Below, piece after piece: positions 1 to 8,269 of a stretch of 64,000 nt of DNA. Where the stretch lies: NCBI RefSeq assembly GCF_003696305.1, contig NZ_RFFK01000009.1, forward strand, positions 1 through 64,000, in the 5' to 3' direction. A program made the translations under genes and the position numbers. The stretch's first letter is position 1. Each line of letters begins with the position of its first letter. Source of the stretch: Pseudomonas sp. AOB-7. GTDB taxonomy: Bacteria > Pseudomonadota > Gammaproteobacteria > Pseudomonadales > Pseudomonadaceae. A model generated the notes under the pieces. It had not been told where the DNA came from. It did no database searches and saw only the letters and a list, made by a program, of their open reading frames with translations.

Positions 1-34
1 TGGCCTGCCACTGGGCGGTTTTCGGGTTGGTCAT
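1..34 (-). CDS. spuC: Polyamine:pyruvate aminotransferase, N-terminal tip only (partial)
   Basis: Only the first eleven codons lie in the window, reading MTNPKTAQWQA on the minus strand from the ATG at 34. This resembles the start of SpuC-type putrescine/polyamine:pyruvate aminotransferases, whose N-termini carry a KTxxWQAL stretch. The assignment rests mainly on position: it is the next gene downstream of spuA-spuB on the same strand, as in P. aeruginosa spuABC. A PLP-dependent transaminase here would deaminate putrescine or related diamines. The rest of the gene is outside the window, so no catalytic residue can be checked. Confidence 0.6.
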   Translation of the reverse strand, partial: MTNPKTAQWQA

Positions 35-118
35 GACAACACCTTTTATTACGCGGGTCGCCGGCGGCGGCCCGATGAAATCGATGGCAACGGGCGCGGC
101 CAGCCGCGCCCGCCCCGG

Positions 119-1477
119 TCACACCGACAGCAGCAGGAACTCGCGCTCCCAGGAGCTGATCACGCGCTTGAAGTTCTCGTGCTCGGCGCGTTTCACCGCG
201 ACATAGCCGCGCATGAACTTCTCGCCCAGGTACTTCTCGGCGGCCTTGCACGCCTCCATGCGCTCCAGCGCCGCCTCGATGGTCAACGGCAGACGCAGGT
301 TGCGCCGCTCGTAGCCGCGGCCCTTGACCGGCGCGCTGGGCTTGATGCCCTCGACCATGCCGATGTAGCCGCACAGCAGGGAGGCGGCCAGCACCAGGTA
401 GGGGTTGGCGTCGGCGCCGGCCAGGCGGTTCTCCACCCGGCGGTTCTGCGGCCCGGCTTCCGGCACGCGCAGGCCCACGGTGCGGTTCTCCTCGCCCCAC
501 TCAACGTTCACCGGCGCCGAGGTGTCGGGCAGGAAGCGGCGGAACGAGTTGACGTTCGGCGCGAACAGCGGCAGCACCTCGGGGATGTACTTCTGCAGGC
601 CGCCGATGTGATGCATGAACAGCTCGCTCATGGTGCCGTCGTCGTTGGAGAAGATGTTCTTGCCGGTCTTGATGTCCACCACGCTCTGGTGGATGTGCAT
701 GGCGCTGCCCGGCTGGTCGGTGATCGGCTTGGCCATGAAGGTCGCCGCCACGTCGTGCTTGAGCGCGGCCTCGCGCATGGTGCGCTTGAACACGGTGATC
801 TGGTCGGCCAGGTGCAGGGCCTCGCCGTGACGGAAGTTGATTTCCATCTGCGCCGGGCCGTCTTCGTGGATCAGCGTGTCGAGGTCCAGATCCTGCAGCT
901 CGCACCAGTCGTAGACGTCCTCGAACAGCGGATCGAATTCGTTGGCGGCGTCGATGGAGAACGACTGCCGGCCCACTTCCGGGCGCCCGGAGCGGCCCAT
1001 CGGCGCCACCAGCGGGAAGTCCGGGTCGCTGTTGCGCTTGGTCAGGTAGAACTCCATCTCCGGCGCGACGATCGGCCGCCAGCCCTTGTCGGCGTAGAGC
1101 TTGAGCACGTTCTTGAGGATGTTGCGCGGCGACAGCTCGATCGGGTTGCCCTGCTTGTCGAAGGTGTCGTGGATCACCATCGCGGTCGGCTCGATGGCCC
1201 AGGGCACGAGGAACACGGCGTTCTCGTCGGGGCGGCAGAACATATCGATGTCCGCCTCGTCGAGCAGCTCGTAATAGATGTCGTCCTCGACGTAGTCGCC
1301 GGTCACGGTCTGCAGCAGCACGCTCTCGGGGAGGCGCATGCCCTTCTCGTCGAGGAACTTGTTGGTCGGCGAGATCTTGCCGCGGGCAATGCCGGTCAGG
1401 TCGCTGACCAGGCATTCGACTTCGGTGATTTTGCGTTCTTTCAGCCAGCTCGTGAGCTGGTCTAGCTTGGTACTCAT
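119..1477 (-). CDS. spuB: Glutamylpolyamine synthetase (glutamine synthetase family)
   Basis: The 452-residue protein is a glutamine synthetase homologue of the gamma-glutamylation route, in which ATP ligates glutamate to putrescine or longer polyamines. The start chosen is the ATG at 1477, giving MSTKLDQL, with GAGG a few bases upstream; a longer reading frame to 1546 would run back across the spuA stop. Catalytic-domain signatures are visible, including PEMEFYL, HIHQS, ENRTVGLRVP and AGADANPYLVLAA. It lies 41 bp downstream of spuA and 84 bp upstream of spuC, so the three probably form one operon. In P. aeruginosa this family is also called PauA; substrate preference cannot be read from the sequence. 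Confidence 0.9.
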   Translation of the reverse strand: MSTKLDQLTSWLKERKITEVECLVSDLTGIARGKISPTNKFLDEKGMRLPESVLLQTVTGDYVEDDIYYELLDEADIDMFCRPDENAVFLVPWAIEPTAMVIHDTFDKQGNPIELSPRNILKNVLKLYADKGWRPIVAPEMEFYLTKRNSDPDFPLVAPMGRSGRPEVGRQSFSIDAANEFDPLFEDVYDWCELQDLDLDTLIHEDGPAQMEINFRHGEALHLADQITVFKRTMREAALKHDVAATFMAKPITDQPGSAMHIHQSVVDIKTGKNIFSNDDGTMSELFMHHIGGLQKYIPEVLPLFAPNVNSFRRFLPDTSAPVNVEWGEENRTVGLRVPEAGPQNRRVENRLAGADANPYLVLAASLLCGYIGMVEGIKPSAPVKGRGYERRNLRLPLTIEAALERMEACKAAEKYLGEKFMRGYVAVKRAEHENFKRVISSWEREFLLLSV

Positions 1478-1518
1478 AGAGACCTCAGGGTTGGAGAATC
1501 CGACTAGGTATAGTCGGT

Positions 1519-2271
1519 TCAGCGTTGCCCCGCCCTCTCCCTGCAAGCCTCACCAAAGGCCTGGAAGATGGCGAGATAATTCGGATTGGATGCTACCTGC
1601 CACTCGGGGTGCCATTGCACCCCCAGCGCGAAGCTTTTTGCACCTTCGACGGAAAAAGCTTCGACCAACCCGTCGGGCGCCAGAGCTTCTACGCGAAGGC
1701 CCGGCGCCAGACGTGCAACGCCCTGGCCATGAATGGAATTGATCTGGAACTCGCGCGGCAAGCCGATGCCGTCGAGCAGCCCGCCGGGCTGCACCTGCAG
1801 TGCATGGCGCGGGCCGTACTGCACCTCGACCGGCTGCTCCTTCGGCTCGCGGTGATCCAGCAGCCCTGGGATCTCGTGCACGCGCTGGTGCAAGGTGCCG
1901 CCGAAGGCCACGTTGATTTCCTGGAAGCCGCGGCAGATGCCCAGCAGCGGCACGCCGGCGTCGAGCGCCGCGCGGATCAGCGGCAGCGTGGTGGCATCGC
2001 GTGCGCTATCGTGCAAGGTACCGGGTGCGCTGGCGGCGCCAGCGTAATGATGAGGTTCGACGTTGGACGGCGAGCCGGTGAACAGCAGGCCGTCGAGCTG
2101 TTCGAGCAGCTGCGGCAGCGCCAGCAGCTCGCCGAGTGCCGGCACGATCAGCGGCATGCCACCGGCGCCGACCACTACCGCGCGCAAATACTTGTCGCCA
2201 GCAGTGTGATAGAGGTTGTGACCGATCTGCTTGGTGCAGGCACTGACGCCGACTATCGGCAGGCGAGACAT
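1519..2271 (-). CDS. spuA: Gamma-glutamyl-GABA/polyamine hydrolase, class I glutamine amidotransferase-like
   Basis: The 250-residue protein belongs to the peptidase C26 (PuuD/SpuA) family and would release glutamate from gamma-glutamyl-GABA or related conjugates at the end of the pathway begun by SpuB and SpuI. The nucleophile elbow GICRGF contains Cys113, and the His-x-Glu pair of the triad lies in QWHPEW near the C-terminus. Length is normal for the family. It is the first gene of the leftward spuABC operon, and its start faces spuI across a 276-bp regulatory region containing several inverted repeats. Confidence 0.9.
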   Translation of the reverse strand: MSRLPIVGVSACTKQIGHNLYHTAGDKYLRAVVVGAGGMPLIVPALGELLALPQLLEQLDGLLFTGSPSNVEPHHYAGAASAPGTLHDSARDATTLPLIRAALDAGVPLLGICRGFQEINVAFGGTLHQRVHEIPGLLDHREPKEQPVEVQYGPRHALQVQPGGLLDGIGLPREFQINSIHGQGVARLAPGLRVEALAPDGLVEAFSVEGAKSFALGVQWHPEWQVASNPNYLAIFQAFGEACRERAGQR

Positions 2272-2318
2272 GAGACACCCGTTTTATTGCTGTTATGGGT
2301 TTGAGCCGAGCTTAGCCT

Positions 2319-2359
2319 TGTTCATTTTTTTACACAATAGCCCTGTAAAAAATTGAACA
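2319..2359. promoter_or_regulatory. 16-bp inverted repeat in the spuA-spuI divergent promoter region
   Basis: TGTTCATTTTTTTACA (2319-2334) faces TGTAAAAAATTGAACA (2344-2359) across a 9-nt spacer; the arms match at 15 of 16 positions. It lies about 50 bp upstream of the spuA start on the AT-rich side of the intergenic region. Symmetry and position suggest an operator for a dimeric polyamine-responsive regulator, but no regulator can be named from the sequence. Confidence 0.55.
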
Positions 2360-2386
2360 CACCCGACTGAGCACCCCGGCCGGCCA

Positions 2387-2420
2387 GGCGTTTCAGCCAG
2401 GAGCAATGCCCTGAAACGCC
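2387..2420. promoter_or_regulatory. 10-bp perfect inverted repeat between spuA and spuI
   Basis: GGCGTTTCAG (2387-2396) and CTGAAACGCC (2411-2420) are exact reverse complements separated by 14 nt. It is the second of three repeats in the same intergenic region. It could be a protein site or a transcript hairpin; there is no T-run on either side, so a terminator is unlikely. Confidence 0.45.
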
Positions 2421-2474
2421 CCAAAACTGGCCGTGCAGCCCTCTTTTAGGGCATCATAGGGCTCTCTTGACAGC

Positions 2475-2505
2475 CATGGGTGTTTCCGATTGACTCACAC
2501 CCATG
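2475..2505. promoter_or_regulatory. 9-bp perfect inverted repeat upstream of spuI
   Basis: CATGGGTGT (2475-2483) and ACACCCATG (2497-2505) are exact reverse complements with a 13-nt spacer, ending 42 bp before the spuI start. A consensus-like TTGACA (2467-2472) sits just 5' of the left arm, so a factor bound here would cover a potential sigma-70 promoter, although no good -10 follows at the usual spacing. This is the third repeat of the spuA-spuI region. Confidence 0.45.
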
Positions 2506-2547
2506 CAGTTGCATGATTGATATTTTTAACAATAAAGGTGTTGCATC

Positions 2548-3927
2548 ATGTCGGTACCCCCGCGTGCCGTTCAGCTTAACGAAGCGAACGCGTTCCTTAA
2601 GGAACATCCTGAGGTCCTGTTCGTCGACCTTCTTATTGCAGATATGAACGGCGTGGTGCGCGGCAAGCGCATCGACCGTAACGCCCTGCACAAGGTGTAC
2701 GAGAAAGGCATCAACCTGCCGGCGTCGCTGTTCGCCCTCGACATCAATGGCGCCACCGTGGAAAGCACCGGCCTGGGCCTGGACATCGGCGATGCCGACC
2801 GCATCTGCTTCCCCATCCCCAATACCCTGTGCAACGAACCCTGGCAGAAGCGCCCCACCGCGCAGCTGCTGATGACCATGCACGAACTGGATGGCACCCC
2901 CTTCTTCGCCGACCCGCGCGAAGTGCTGCGCCAGGTGGTGCAGAAGTTCGACGACATGGGCCTGAAGATCTGCGCCGCCTTCGAGCTGGAGTTCTACCTG
3001 ATCGACCAGGAGAACGTGAACGGCCGGCCGCAGCCGCCGCGCTCGCCGATCTCCGGCAAGCGCCCGCATTCGACCCAGGTGTACCTGATCGACGACCTCG
3101 ACGAATACGTCGACTGCCTGCAGGACATGCTCGAAGCCGCCAAGGAGCAGGGCATCCCGGCCGACGCCATCGTCAAGGAAAGCGCCCCGGCGCAGTTCGA
3201 GGTCAACCTGCACCACGTCGAGGACGCCATCAAGGCCTGCGACTACGCGCTGCTGCTCAAGCGCCTGATCAAGAACATCGCCTACGACCACGAGATGGAC
3301 AGCACCTTTATGGCCAAGCCCTACCCGGGCCAGGCCGGCAACGGCCTGCACGTACACATCTCGCTGCTGGACAAGAAGACCGGCAAGAACATCTTCGCCG
3401 CCGACGACCCGCTGCAGAACCAGCCGCTGCGCCACGCCATCGGCGGCATTCTCGACACCATGGCCGCGAGCATGGCCTTCCTCTGCCCCAACGTGAACTC
3501 CTACCGCCGCTTCGGCGCGCAGTTCTACGTGCCCAACGCGCCGAGCTGGGCGCTGGACAACCGCACCGTGGCCGTGCGCGTGCCCACCGGCAGCGCCGAC
3601 GCCGTGCGCATCGAACACCGGGTGGCCGGCGCCGACGCCAACCCCTACCTGATGCTGGCCTCGATCCTCGCCGGCATCCACCACGGCCTGACCAACCAGA
3701 TCGACCCGGGCGAGCCGATCGAAGGCAACTCCTACGAGCAGCTCGAGCAGAGCCTGCCGAACAACCTGCGCGACGCGCTGCGCGAGCTGGACGACAGCGA
3801 GGTGCTGAACAAGTACATCAGCCCGGACTACATCGACATCTTCGTCGCCTGCAAGGAAGCCGAGCTGCAGGAGTTCGAGACCACCATCTCCGACCTCGAG
3901 TACAACTGGTACCTGCATACCGTCTGA
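2548..3927 (+). CDS. spuI: Glutamylpolyamine synthetase, second paralogue
   Basis: The 459-residue glutamine synthetase family protein is divergent from spuAB. It carries FELEFYLID, HVHISLLDKKTG, NRTVAVRVP and VAGADANPYLMLA, matching the ATP/glutamate-binding architecture of SpuB at the other end of the cluster. The start ATG at 2548 has AAGGTG just upstream. In P. aeruginosa this gene is spuI (PauA2), one of several gamma-glutamylpolyamine synthetases with overlapping specificity. A strong stem-loop with a T-rich tail follows the stop, so it is probably transcribed alone. Confidence 0.9.
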   Translation: MSVPPRAVQLNEANAFLKEHPEVLFVDLLIADMNGVVRGKRIDRNALHKVYEKGINLPASLFALDINGATVESTGLGLDIGDADRICFPIPNTLCNEPWQKRPTAQLLMTMHELDGTPFFADPREVLRQVVQKFDDMGLKICAAFELEFYLIDQENVNGRPQPPRSPISGKRPHSTQVYLIDDLDEYVDCLQDMLEAAKEQGIPADAIVKESAPAQFEVNLHHVEDAIKACDYALLLKRLIKNIAYDHEMDSTFMAKPYPGQAGNGLHVHISLLDKKTGKNIFAADDPLQNQPLRHAIGGILDTMAASMAFLCPNVNSYRRFGAQFYVPNAPSWALDNRTVAVRVPTGSADAVRIEHRVAGADANPYLMLASILAGIHHGLTNQIDPGEPIEGNSYEQLEQSLPNNLRDALRELDDSEVLNKYISPDYIDIFVACKEAELQEFETTISDLEYNWYLHTV

Positions 3928-3938
3928 TGCAATGCCCG

Positions 3939-3967
3939 ACGCCGGCCCTAGTGCCGGCGTTGTTTTG
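3939..3967 (+). terminator. Rho-independent terminator of spuI
   Basis: ACGCCGGC (3939-3946) pairs perfectly with GCCGGCGT (3953-3960) and is followed by TGTTTTG. It starts 11 bp after the spuI stop codon. Confidence 0.8.
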
Positions 3968-4038
3968 TCTGCCACCCACGCTCTGCCGAACCGCCCGCGC
4001 CATGCGCAGCGGCGAAGCCATGCCTCGAGGAGGTCGTC

Positions 4039-5097
4039 ATGTTTCGCGTTCTCGCTCCGCTACTGCTGGCCCTGGCTCCCGGACTGACGGCCGCCGCCGA
4101 CAGCATCCGCGTCTACAACTGGAACGACTACATCGCCCCGCAGGTGCTGGAGAGTTTCACCCGTGACACCGGCATCGCCGTGGAGTACCGCACCTTCAGC
4201 AGCGCCGAGGAACTGGCCAACGCCCTGGCCAGCGGCGAGTCCATCGACGTCGCGGTGCCCTCGCACAACGACCTGCCGGCGCTGATTGCCGCCGGCGGCA
4301 TCCAGCCGCTGGACCTGCGCCTGCTGCCCAACCGCAGACACCTGGACAAGCAGCTGCTGAGCAAGCTGGCCGCGGTCGACCCGCAGAACCGCCACGCCGT
4401 GCCCTACCTGTGGGGCGCGGTGGGCCTGGCGATCAACGTGCCGCAGGCCGAGGCCGCCTACGGCGGGCCGCTGCCGGACAGCTGGAGCCTGCTGTTCGAC
4501 CCCGCGCAGAGCGCGCGCCTGGCCAGCTGCGGCGTCAGCGTGCTGGACGCCCCGGACGAGACCCTGGCGCTGCTGCTCAACTACCAGGGCCGCAGCCTGG
4601 CGCGCAGCGCGCCGAGCCGCATCGAGCGCGCCGGCAACCTGCTCGACGGTCTGCGCCCGCACCTGCGCTACGTTGACAGCGAACGCTATATCGACGACCT
4701 CAGCCACGGCCGCCTGTGCCTGGCCATGGCCTGGGTCGGCGACGCCCTGGCCGCCGCCGACGCCGGCCAGCCGGTGCGCTTCCTGGTGCCAGAGGAAGGC
4801 TCGGTGCTGTTTATCGACAACCTGGTGATCCCTGCCAGCGCGCGGCGCGCCGACCTGGCCCATCGTTTCATCGACTACCTGATGCAGCCGCAGGTGGCCG
4901 CGCTGATCACCGCCGAGACCCTCTACCCCAACGGCAACGCCGATTCCGCGCAGTTCCTCGACGCCGCCCTGCTCAACCAGCCCGGGCTCTATCCGGACCA
5001 GGACACCAAGCGCCGCCTGCACGCCCTGGAGGTGCTGCCGGAGAAACACGCCGAAGTGCGCGACCGGGTCTGGCAGCGCTTTCGCGCCGGCGGCTGA
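4039..5097 (+). CDS. Periplasmic polyamine-binding protein, PotF/SpuD-like, orphan
   Basis: The 352-residue protein starts with a cleavable signal peptide (hydrophobic to about residue 19, AxA-type end at LTAAAD). It continues with the family hallmark IRVYNWNDYIAPQVLESF, typical of PotD/PotF/SpuD/SpuE spermidine/putrescine-binding proteins. AGGAGG lies 6 nt upstream of the ATG. The region reading MAWVGDALAA and PEEGSVLFIDNLVIP corresponds to the second lobe. No permease or ATPase gene is adjacent, so it either shares a transporter encoded elsewhere or acts as a sensor-type binding protein. P. aeruginosa has an equivalent orphan next to spuI. Confidence 0.85.
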   Translation: MFRVLAPLLLALAPGLTAAADSIRVYNWNDYIAPQVLESFTRDTGIAVEYRTFSSAEELANALASGESIDVAVPSHNDLPALIAAGGIQPLDLRLLPNRRHLDKQLLSKLAAVDPQNRHAVPYLWGAVGLAINVPQAEAAYGGPLPDSWSLLFDPAQSARLASCGVSVLDAPDETLALLLNYQGRSLARSAPSRIERAGNLLDGLRPHLRYVDSERYIDDLSHGRLCLAMAWVGDALAAADAGQPVRFLVPEEGSVLFIDNLVIPASARRADLAHRFIDYLMQPQVAALITAETLYPNGNADSAQFLDAALLNQPGLYPDQDTKRRLHALEVLPEKHAEVRDRVWQRFRAGG

Positions 5098-5207
5098 AGG
5101 GCTGGCGCTGAAGCCAGGCGCGGCCAAGGCGCATTGCGGTGGCGAACGACTTGCCTCGGCAGCGCCGCCTGGCATCCAATAGCGCCTCCTTGCCCCAGGA
5201 GTTCGCC

Positions 5208-5849
5208 ATGTCGCGCCCCGCCAGCCCCCGCAAACCGCGCGCCAGCAGCCAGGCGCGGATCGCCGTGATCCTCCAGGCCGCACGCGCGCTGCTGGCCGAA
5301 CAGGGCGTGGCCAACCTGTCGATCTATGCCGTGGCCGAGCGTGCGGCGATTCCGCCGTCCTCGGTCTACCACTTCTTCGCCAGCGTGCCGGCGCTGCTCG
5401 AAGGCCTCACCGCCGACGTCCACGCCGCCTTCCGCGCCTGCCTGCAGCAGCCGGTGGAACACGCCGCGCTGCGCAGCTGGCACGACCTGTCGCGCCTCGT
5501 CGAGCAGCGCATGCTGGCGATCTACGCCGCCGACGCCGCTGCGCGTCAGCTGATCCTCGCCCAGCACGGCCTGGCCGAGGTGACCCAGGCCGACCGCCAG
5601 CACGACGTGGAACTGGGGCGACTGATGCAGGCGCTGTTCGAGCGCCACTTCCCCCTGCCGCAACTGCCGAGCGATATCGAGGTGTTCGCCCTGGCCATGG
5701 AGCTGGGCGACCGCGTCTACGCCCGCTCGGTGCAGCTGCACGGCGCCATCACCCCGCGCCTGGCCGAGGAAGGCATGCGCGTGTTCGACGCCTACCTCGG
5801 CCTCTACCTGCCCGCCGCCCTGCCGAAACGCCCCGCGCCGCTTACCTAG
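5208..5849 (+). CDS. aguR: TetR-family regulator of the agu genes
   Basis: The 213-residue protein has an N-terminal TetR helix-turn-helix at about residues 15-60 (ARALLAEQGVANLSIYAVAE, then SVYHFFAS). The start chosen is the ATG at 5208, preceded by AGGAG; a GTG-initiated extension to 5139 has no good ribosome site. It lies directly upstream of aguB-aguA on the same strand, as in P. aeruginosa, where AguR represses aguBA and responds to agmatine and N-carbamoylputrescine. A large inverted repeat between aguR and aguB is the likely target. The C-terminal ligand domain is not diagnostic, so the name rests on context. Confidence 0.8.
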   Translation: MSRPASPRKPRASSQARIAVILQAARALLAEQGVANLSIYAVAERAAIPPSSVYHFFASVPALLEGLTADVHAAFRACLQQPVEHAALRSWHDLSRLVEQRMLAIYAADAAARQLILAQHGLAEVTQADRQHDVELGRLMQALFERHFPLPQLPSDIEVFALAMELGDRVYARSVQLHGAITPRLAEEGMRVFDAYLGLYLPAALPKRPAPLT

Positions 5850-6201
5850 GGTGTCGCGGGGCCGCCTAGGCCGCGCCACCGCTGACAATTGACCTGCTGC
5901 GCACGGCGCGCCATAGCCCTGCAGGGGCGCATTTGTTCACGCACGACCTTGGCCCGGCGCGCGGCCCTGTTCGCGGATTACTCCGCGTCTCCCCAAGCGG
6001 GCTCGGCCAGGAACCAGATTGACGGATACTAATCCGATAAAAATCCGAAATATTTTGCCTTTCCTGCCTTATCAATCTTCTAAATTCGATTTTTATCGGA
6101 TATAAATCGAGCATCTCGCCATGATCGATGTTCTGCCATGGCTTCCCGAGCAGGCCTCCGCTAGCCCGGAGCCGCCTGCCCACAAGTCCAAGAGGTGCTG
6201 T
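5850..6201. other. aguR-aguB intergenic region (352 bp)
   Basis: No gene was recognised. The segment begins inside a TAGGGTG-type intergenic repeat. It becomes markedly AT-rich from about 6020 to 6110, where the AguR-like inverted repeat lies, and ends with the aguB ribosome site AAGAGG. An in-frame ATG at 6121 would add 27 residues to AguB but has no Shine-Dalgarno sequence and falls close to the operator. Confidence 0.6.
6032..6101. promoter_or_regulatory. Long inverted repeat, probable AguR operator
   Basis: ATCCGATAAAAATCCGAA (6032-6049) and TTCGATTTTTATCGGAT (6085-6101) are near-perfect reverse complements, differing by one extra C, across a 35-nt AT-rich spacer. The pair sits about 100 bp upstream of aguB. 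The size, symmetry and AT content fit two half-operators for a TetR-family dimer controlling aguBA; assignment to AguR is inference from position. Confidence 0.6.
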
Positions 6202-7083
6202 ATGTCCCGTATCGTCACCGTCGCCGCGACCCAGATGGCCTGTTCCTGGGATGTCGCCGGCAATATCGCCAACGCCGAGAAGCTGGTGCGCCAGGCCGCC
6301 GCCCGGGGTGCGCAGATCATCCTGATCCAGGAGCTGTTCGAGACCCCCTACTTCTGCCAGAAGCCCAATGCCGACTACACCCAGCTGGCCACCCCGGCAG
6401 AGGAAAACCCGGCGATCCTGCACTTCCAGAAGGTCGCCGCCGAACTGCGAGTGGTGCTGCCGATCAGCTTCTTCGAGCGCGCCGGCCGCGCCCGCTTCAA
6501 CAGCATCGCGATCATCGACGCCGACGGCAGCAACCTCGGGATTTATCGGAAAAGCCATATCCCGGACGGCCCCGGCTACCACGAGAAGTACTACTTCAAC
6601 CCGGGCGATAGCGGCTTCAAGGTGTGGGACACCGCCTACGCCAGGATCGGCGTCGGCATCTGCTGGGACCAGTGGTTCCCCGAATGCGCGCGCAGCATGG
6701 CGCTGCTGGGCGCGGAGATCCTGTTCTACCCCACCGCCATCGGCAGCGAGCCGCACGATCCCGCCATCAACTCGCGCGAGCACTGGCAGCGCGTGCAGCA
6801 GGGCCACGCCGGCGCCAACCTGATGCCGCTGGTGGCCAGCAACCGCATCGGCCGCGAGGAGCAGGACGGCTATGCCATCAGCTTCTACGGCAGCTCCTTT
6901 ATCGCCAACCAGTTCGGCGAGAAGGTCGAGGAGCTGGATCAGAGCGAGGAAGGCGTGCTGGTGCACAGCTTCGATCTGACCGAGCTGGAGAAGGTGCGCA
7001 GCGCCTGGGGCATATTCCGCGACCGCCGGCCGAACCTATACTGGCCGCTGGCGACCCTCGACGGCGAGAGCCTCTCCGAGTAA
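6202..7083 (+). CDS. aguB: N-carbamoylputrescine amidohydrolase
   Basis: The 293-residue nitrilase-superfamily enzyme converts N-carbamoylputrescine to putrescine, CO2 and ammonia. The Glu-Lys-Cys triad is visible as Glu44 in IQELFE, Lys117 in YRKSHI and Cys154 in VGICWDQW. The start is the ATG at 6202 with AAGAGG upstream, giving the family-typical [12 protein letters not shown]. It lies 47 bp upstream of aguA, which supplies its substrate, so the pair completes agmatine to putrescine conversion and feeds the spu pathway to the left. Confidence 0.93.
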   Translation: MSRIVTVAATQMACSWDVAGNIANAEKLVRQAAARGAQIILIQELFETPYFCQKPNADYTQLATPAEENPAILHFQKVAAELRVVLPISFFERAGRARFNSIAIIDADGSNLGIYRKSHIPDGPGYHEKYYFNPGDSGFKVWDTAYARIGVGICWDQWFPECARSMALLGAEILFYPTAIGSEPHDPAINSREHWQRVQQGHAGANLMPLVASNRIGREEQDGYAISFYGSSFIANQFGEKVEELDQSEEGVLVHSFDLTELEKVRSAWGIFRDRRPNLYWPLATLDGESLSE

Positions 7084-7130
7084 CCCCCATACCTTCGCCG
7101 GTGCGCACGACGCACCCTACGGATCGAACC

Positions 7131-8237
7131 ATGACCACCCTGAACAGCACTCCTCGCGCCGACGGTTTCCGCATGCCGGCGGAATGGGAACCCCACAGCC
7201 AGACCTGGATGGTCTGGCCCGAACGCCCGGACAACTGGCGCCTCGGCGGCAAGCCGGCGCAGGCCGCCTTCGCCGCGGTGGCCCGCGCCATCGCCGAGTT
7301 CGAACCGGTGACCGTCTGCGTGTCCGCCGCGCAGTACGAGAACGCCCGCGCGCGCCTGGATCACGCGCGCATCCGCCTGGTGGAAATCACCACCGACGAC
7401 GCCTGGGTGCGCGACACCGGGCCGACCTTCGTCACCAACGCCAGCGGCGAAGTGCGCGGCGTGGACTGGACCTTCAACGCCTGGGGCGGCTTCGACGGCG
7501 GCCTGTACTGGCCCTGGCAGCGCGACGACCAGGTGGCGCGCAAGATCCTCGAGATCGAAGGCTGCAAGCGCTATCGCACCGAGGGTTTCGTGCTCGAGGG
7601 CGGCTCGATCCACGTCGACGGCGAAGGCACCCTGATCACCACAGAGGAATGCCTGCTCAACCAGAACCGCAACCCGCACCTCTCCCGCGAACAGATCGAG
7701 GCGCAGCTAGCGGAGCAGCTGGCCATCGATACGGTGATCTGGCTGCCGGACGGCCTGTACAACGACGAGACCGACGGCCACGTCGACAACTTCTGCTGCT
7801 ACGTGCGCCCCGGCGAGGTGCTGCTGGCCTGGACCGAGGATCAGAACGATCCCAACTACCCGCGCTGCCAGGCCGCCATGCGCGTGCTGGAAAGCGCGCG
7901 CGACGCCAAGGGTCGCCAGCTGATCGTGCACAAGATGCCGATCCCCGGGCCGATCCACGCCACTGAGGAAGAGTGCGCCGGCGTCGACGCCGCCGAAGGC
8001 AGCCAGGCACGCGATCCGTCGATCCGCCTGGCCGGCTCCTACGTCAACTTCCTCATCGTCAACGGCGGCATCGTCGCGCCGAGCTTCGACGACGCCAAGG
8101 ACGCCGAGGCCCGCGCCATCCTCGAGCAGGTCTTCCCCGCGCACCGCGTGGTGATGGTGCCCGGCCGCGAGATCCTCCTCGGCGGCGGCAATATCCACTG
8201 CATCACTCAGCAGCAGCCGGCGCCGCAAGGGCGCTGA
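7131..8237 (+). CDS. aguA: Agmatine deiminase
   Basis: The 368-residue member of the guanidino-group modifying (peptidylarginine deiminase-like) superfamily hydrolyses agmatine to N-carbamoylputrescine and ammonia. The ATG at 7131 gives [19 protein letters not shown]. Visible active-site motifs are [29 protein letters not shown] and the C-terminal [11 protein letters not shown], whose Cys357 is the nucleophile position known for the P. aeruginosa enzyme. The gap from aguB contains a short REP-like sequence (about 7100-7122), but same-strand spacing supports cotranscription. It ends at a GC-rich hairpin shared with the convergent sulfur operon. Confidence 0.95.
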   Translation: MTTLNSTPRADGFRMPAEWEPHSQTWMVWPERPDNWRLGGKPAQAAFAAVARAIAEFEPVTVCVSAAQYENARARLDHARIRLVEITTDDAWVRDTGPTFVTNASGEVRGVDWTFNAWGGFDGGLYWPWQRDDQVARKILEIEGCKRYRTEGFVLEGGSIHVDGEGTLITTEECLLNQNRNPHLSREQIEAQLAEQLAIDTVIWLPDGLYNDETDGHVDNFCCYVRPGEVLLAWTEDQNDPNYPRCQAAMRVLESARDAKGRQLIVHKMPIPGPIHATEEECAGVDAAEGSQARDPSIRLAGSYVNFLIVNGGIVAPSFDDAKDAEARAILEQVFPAHRVVMVPGREILLGGGNIHCITQQQPAPQGR

Positions 8238-8244
8238 AGCGTCG

Positions 8245-8269
8245 GGCGGGCCGCGCTCAGCGGCCCGCC
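8245..8269. terminator. GC-rich hairpin between convergent aguA and the SulP gene
   Basis: GGCGGGCCGC (8245-8254) pairs perfectly with GCGGCCCGCC (8260-8269) over a 5-nt loop. It spans the stop codon of the leftward SulP gene and lies 8 bp after aguA. There is no strong T-run, so it may act as a barrier or bidirectional terminator of modest efficiency. Confidence 0.5.

Noticed and set aside
6539..6553. An ATTTATCGGAAAAG stretch inside aguB resembling half of the upstream operator.
   Set aside because: It encodes the conserved IYRKSH region with the catalytic lysine, so the match is likely coding coincidence.
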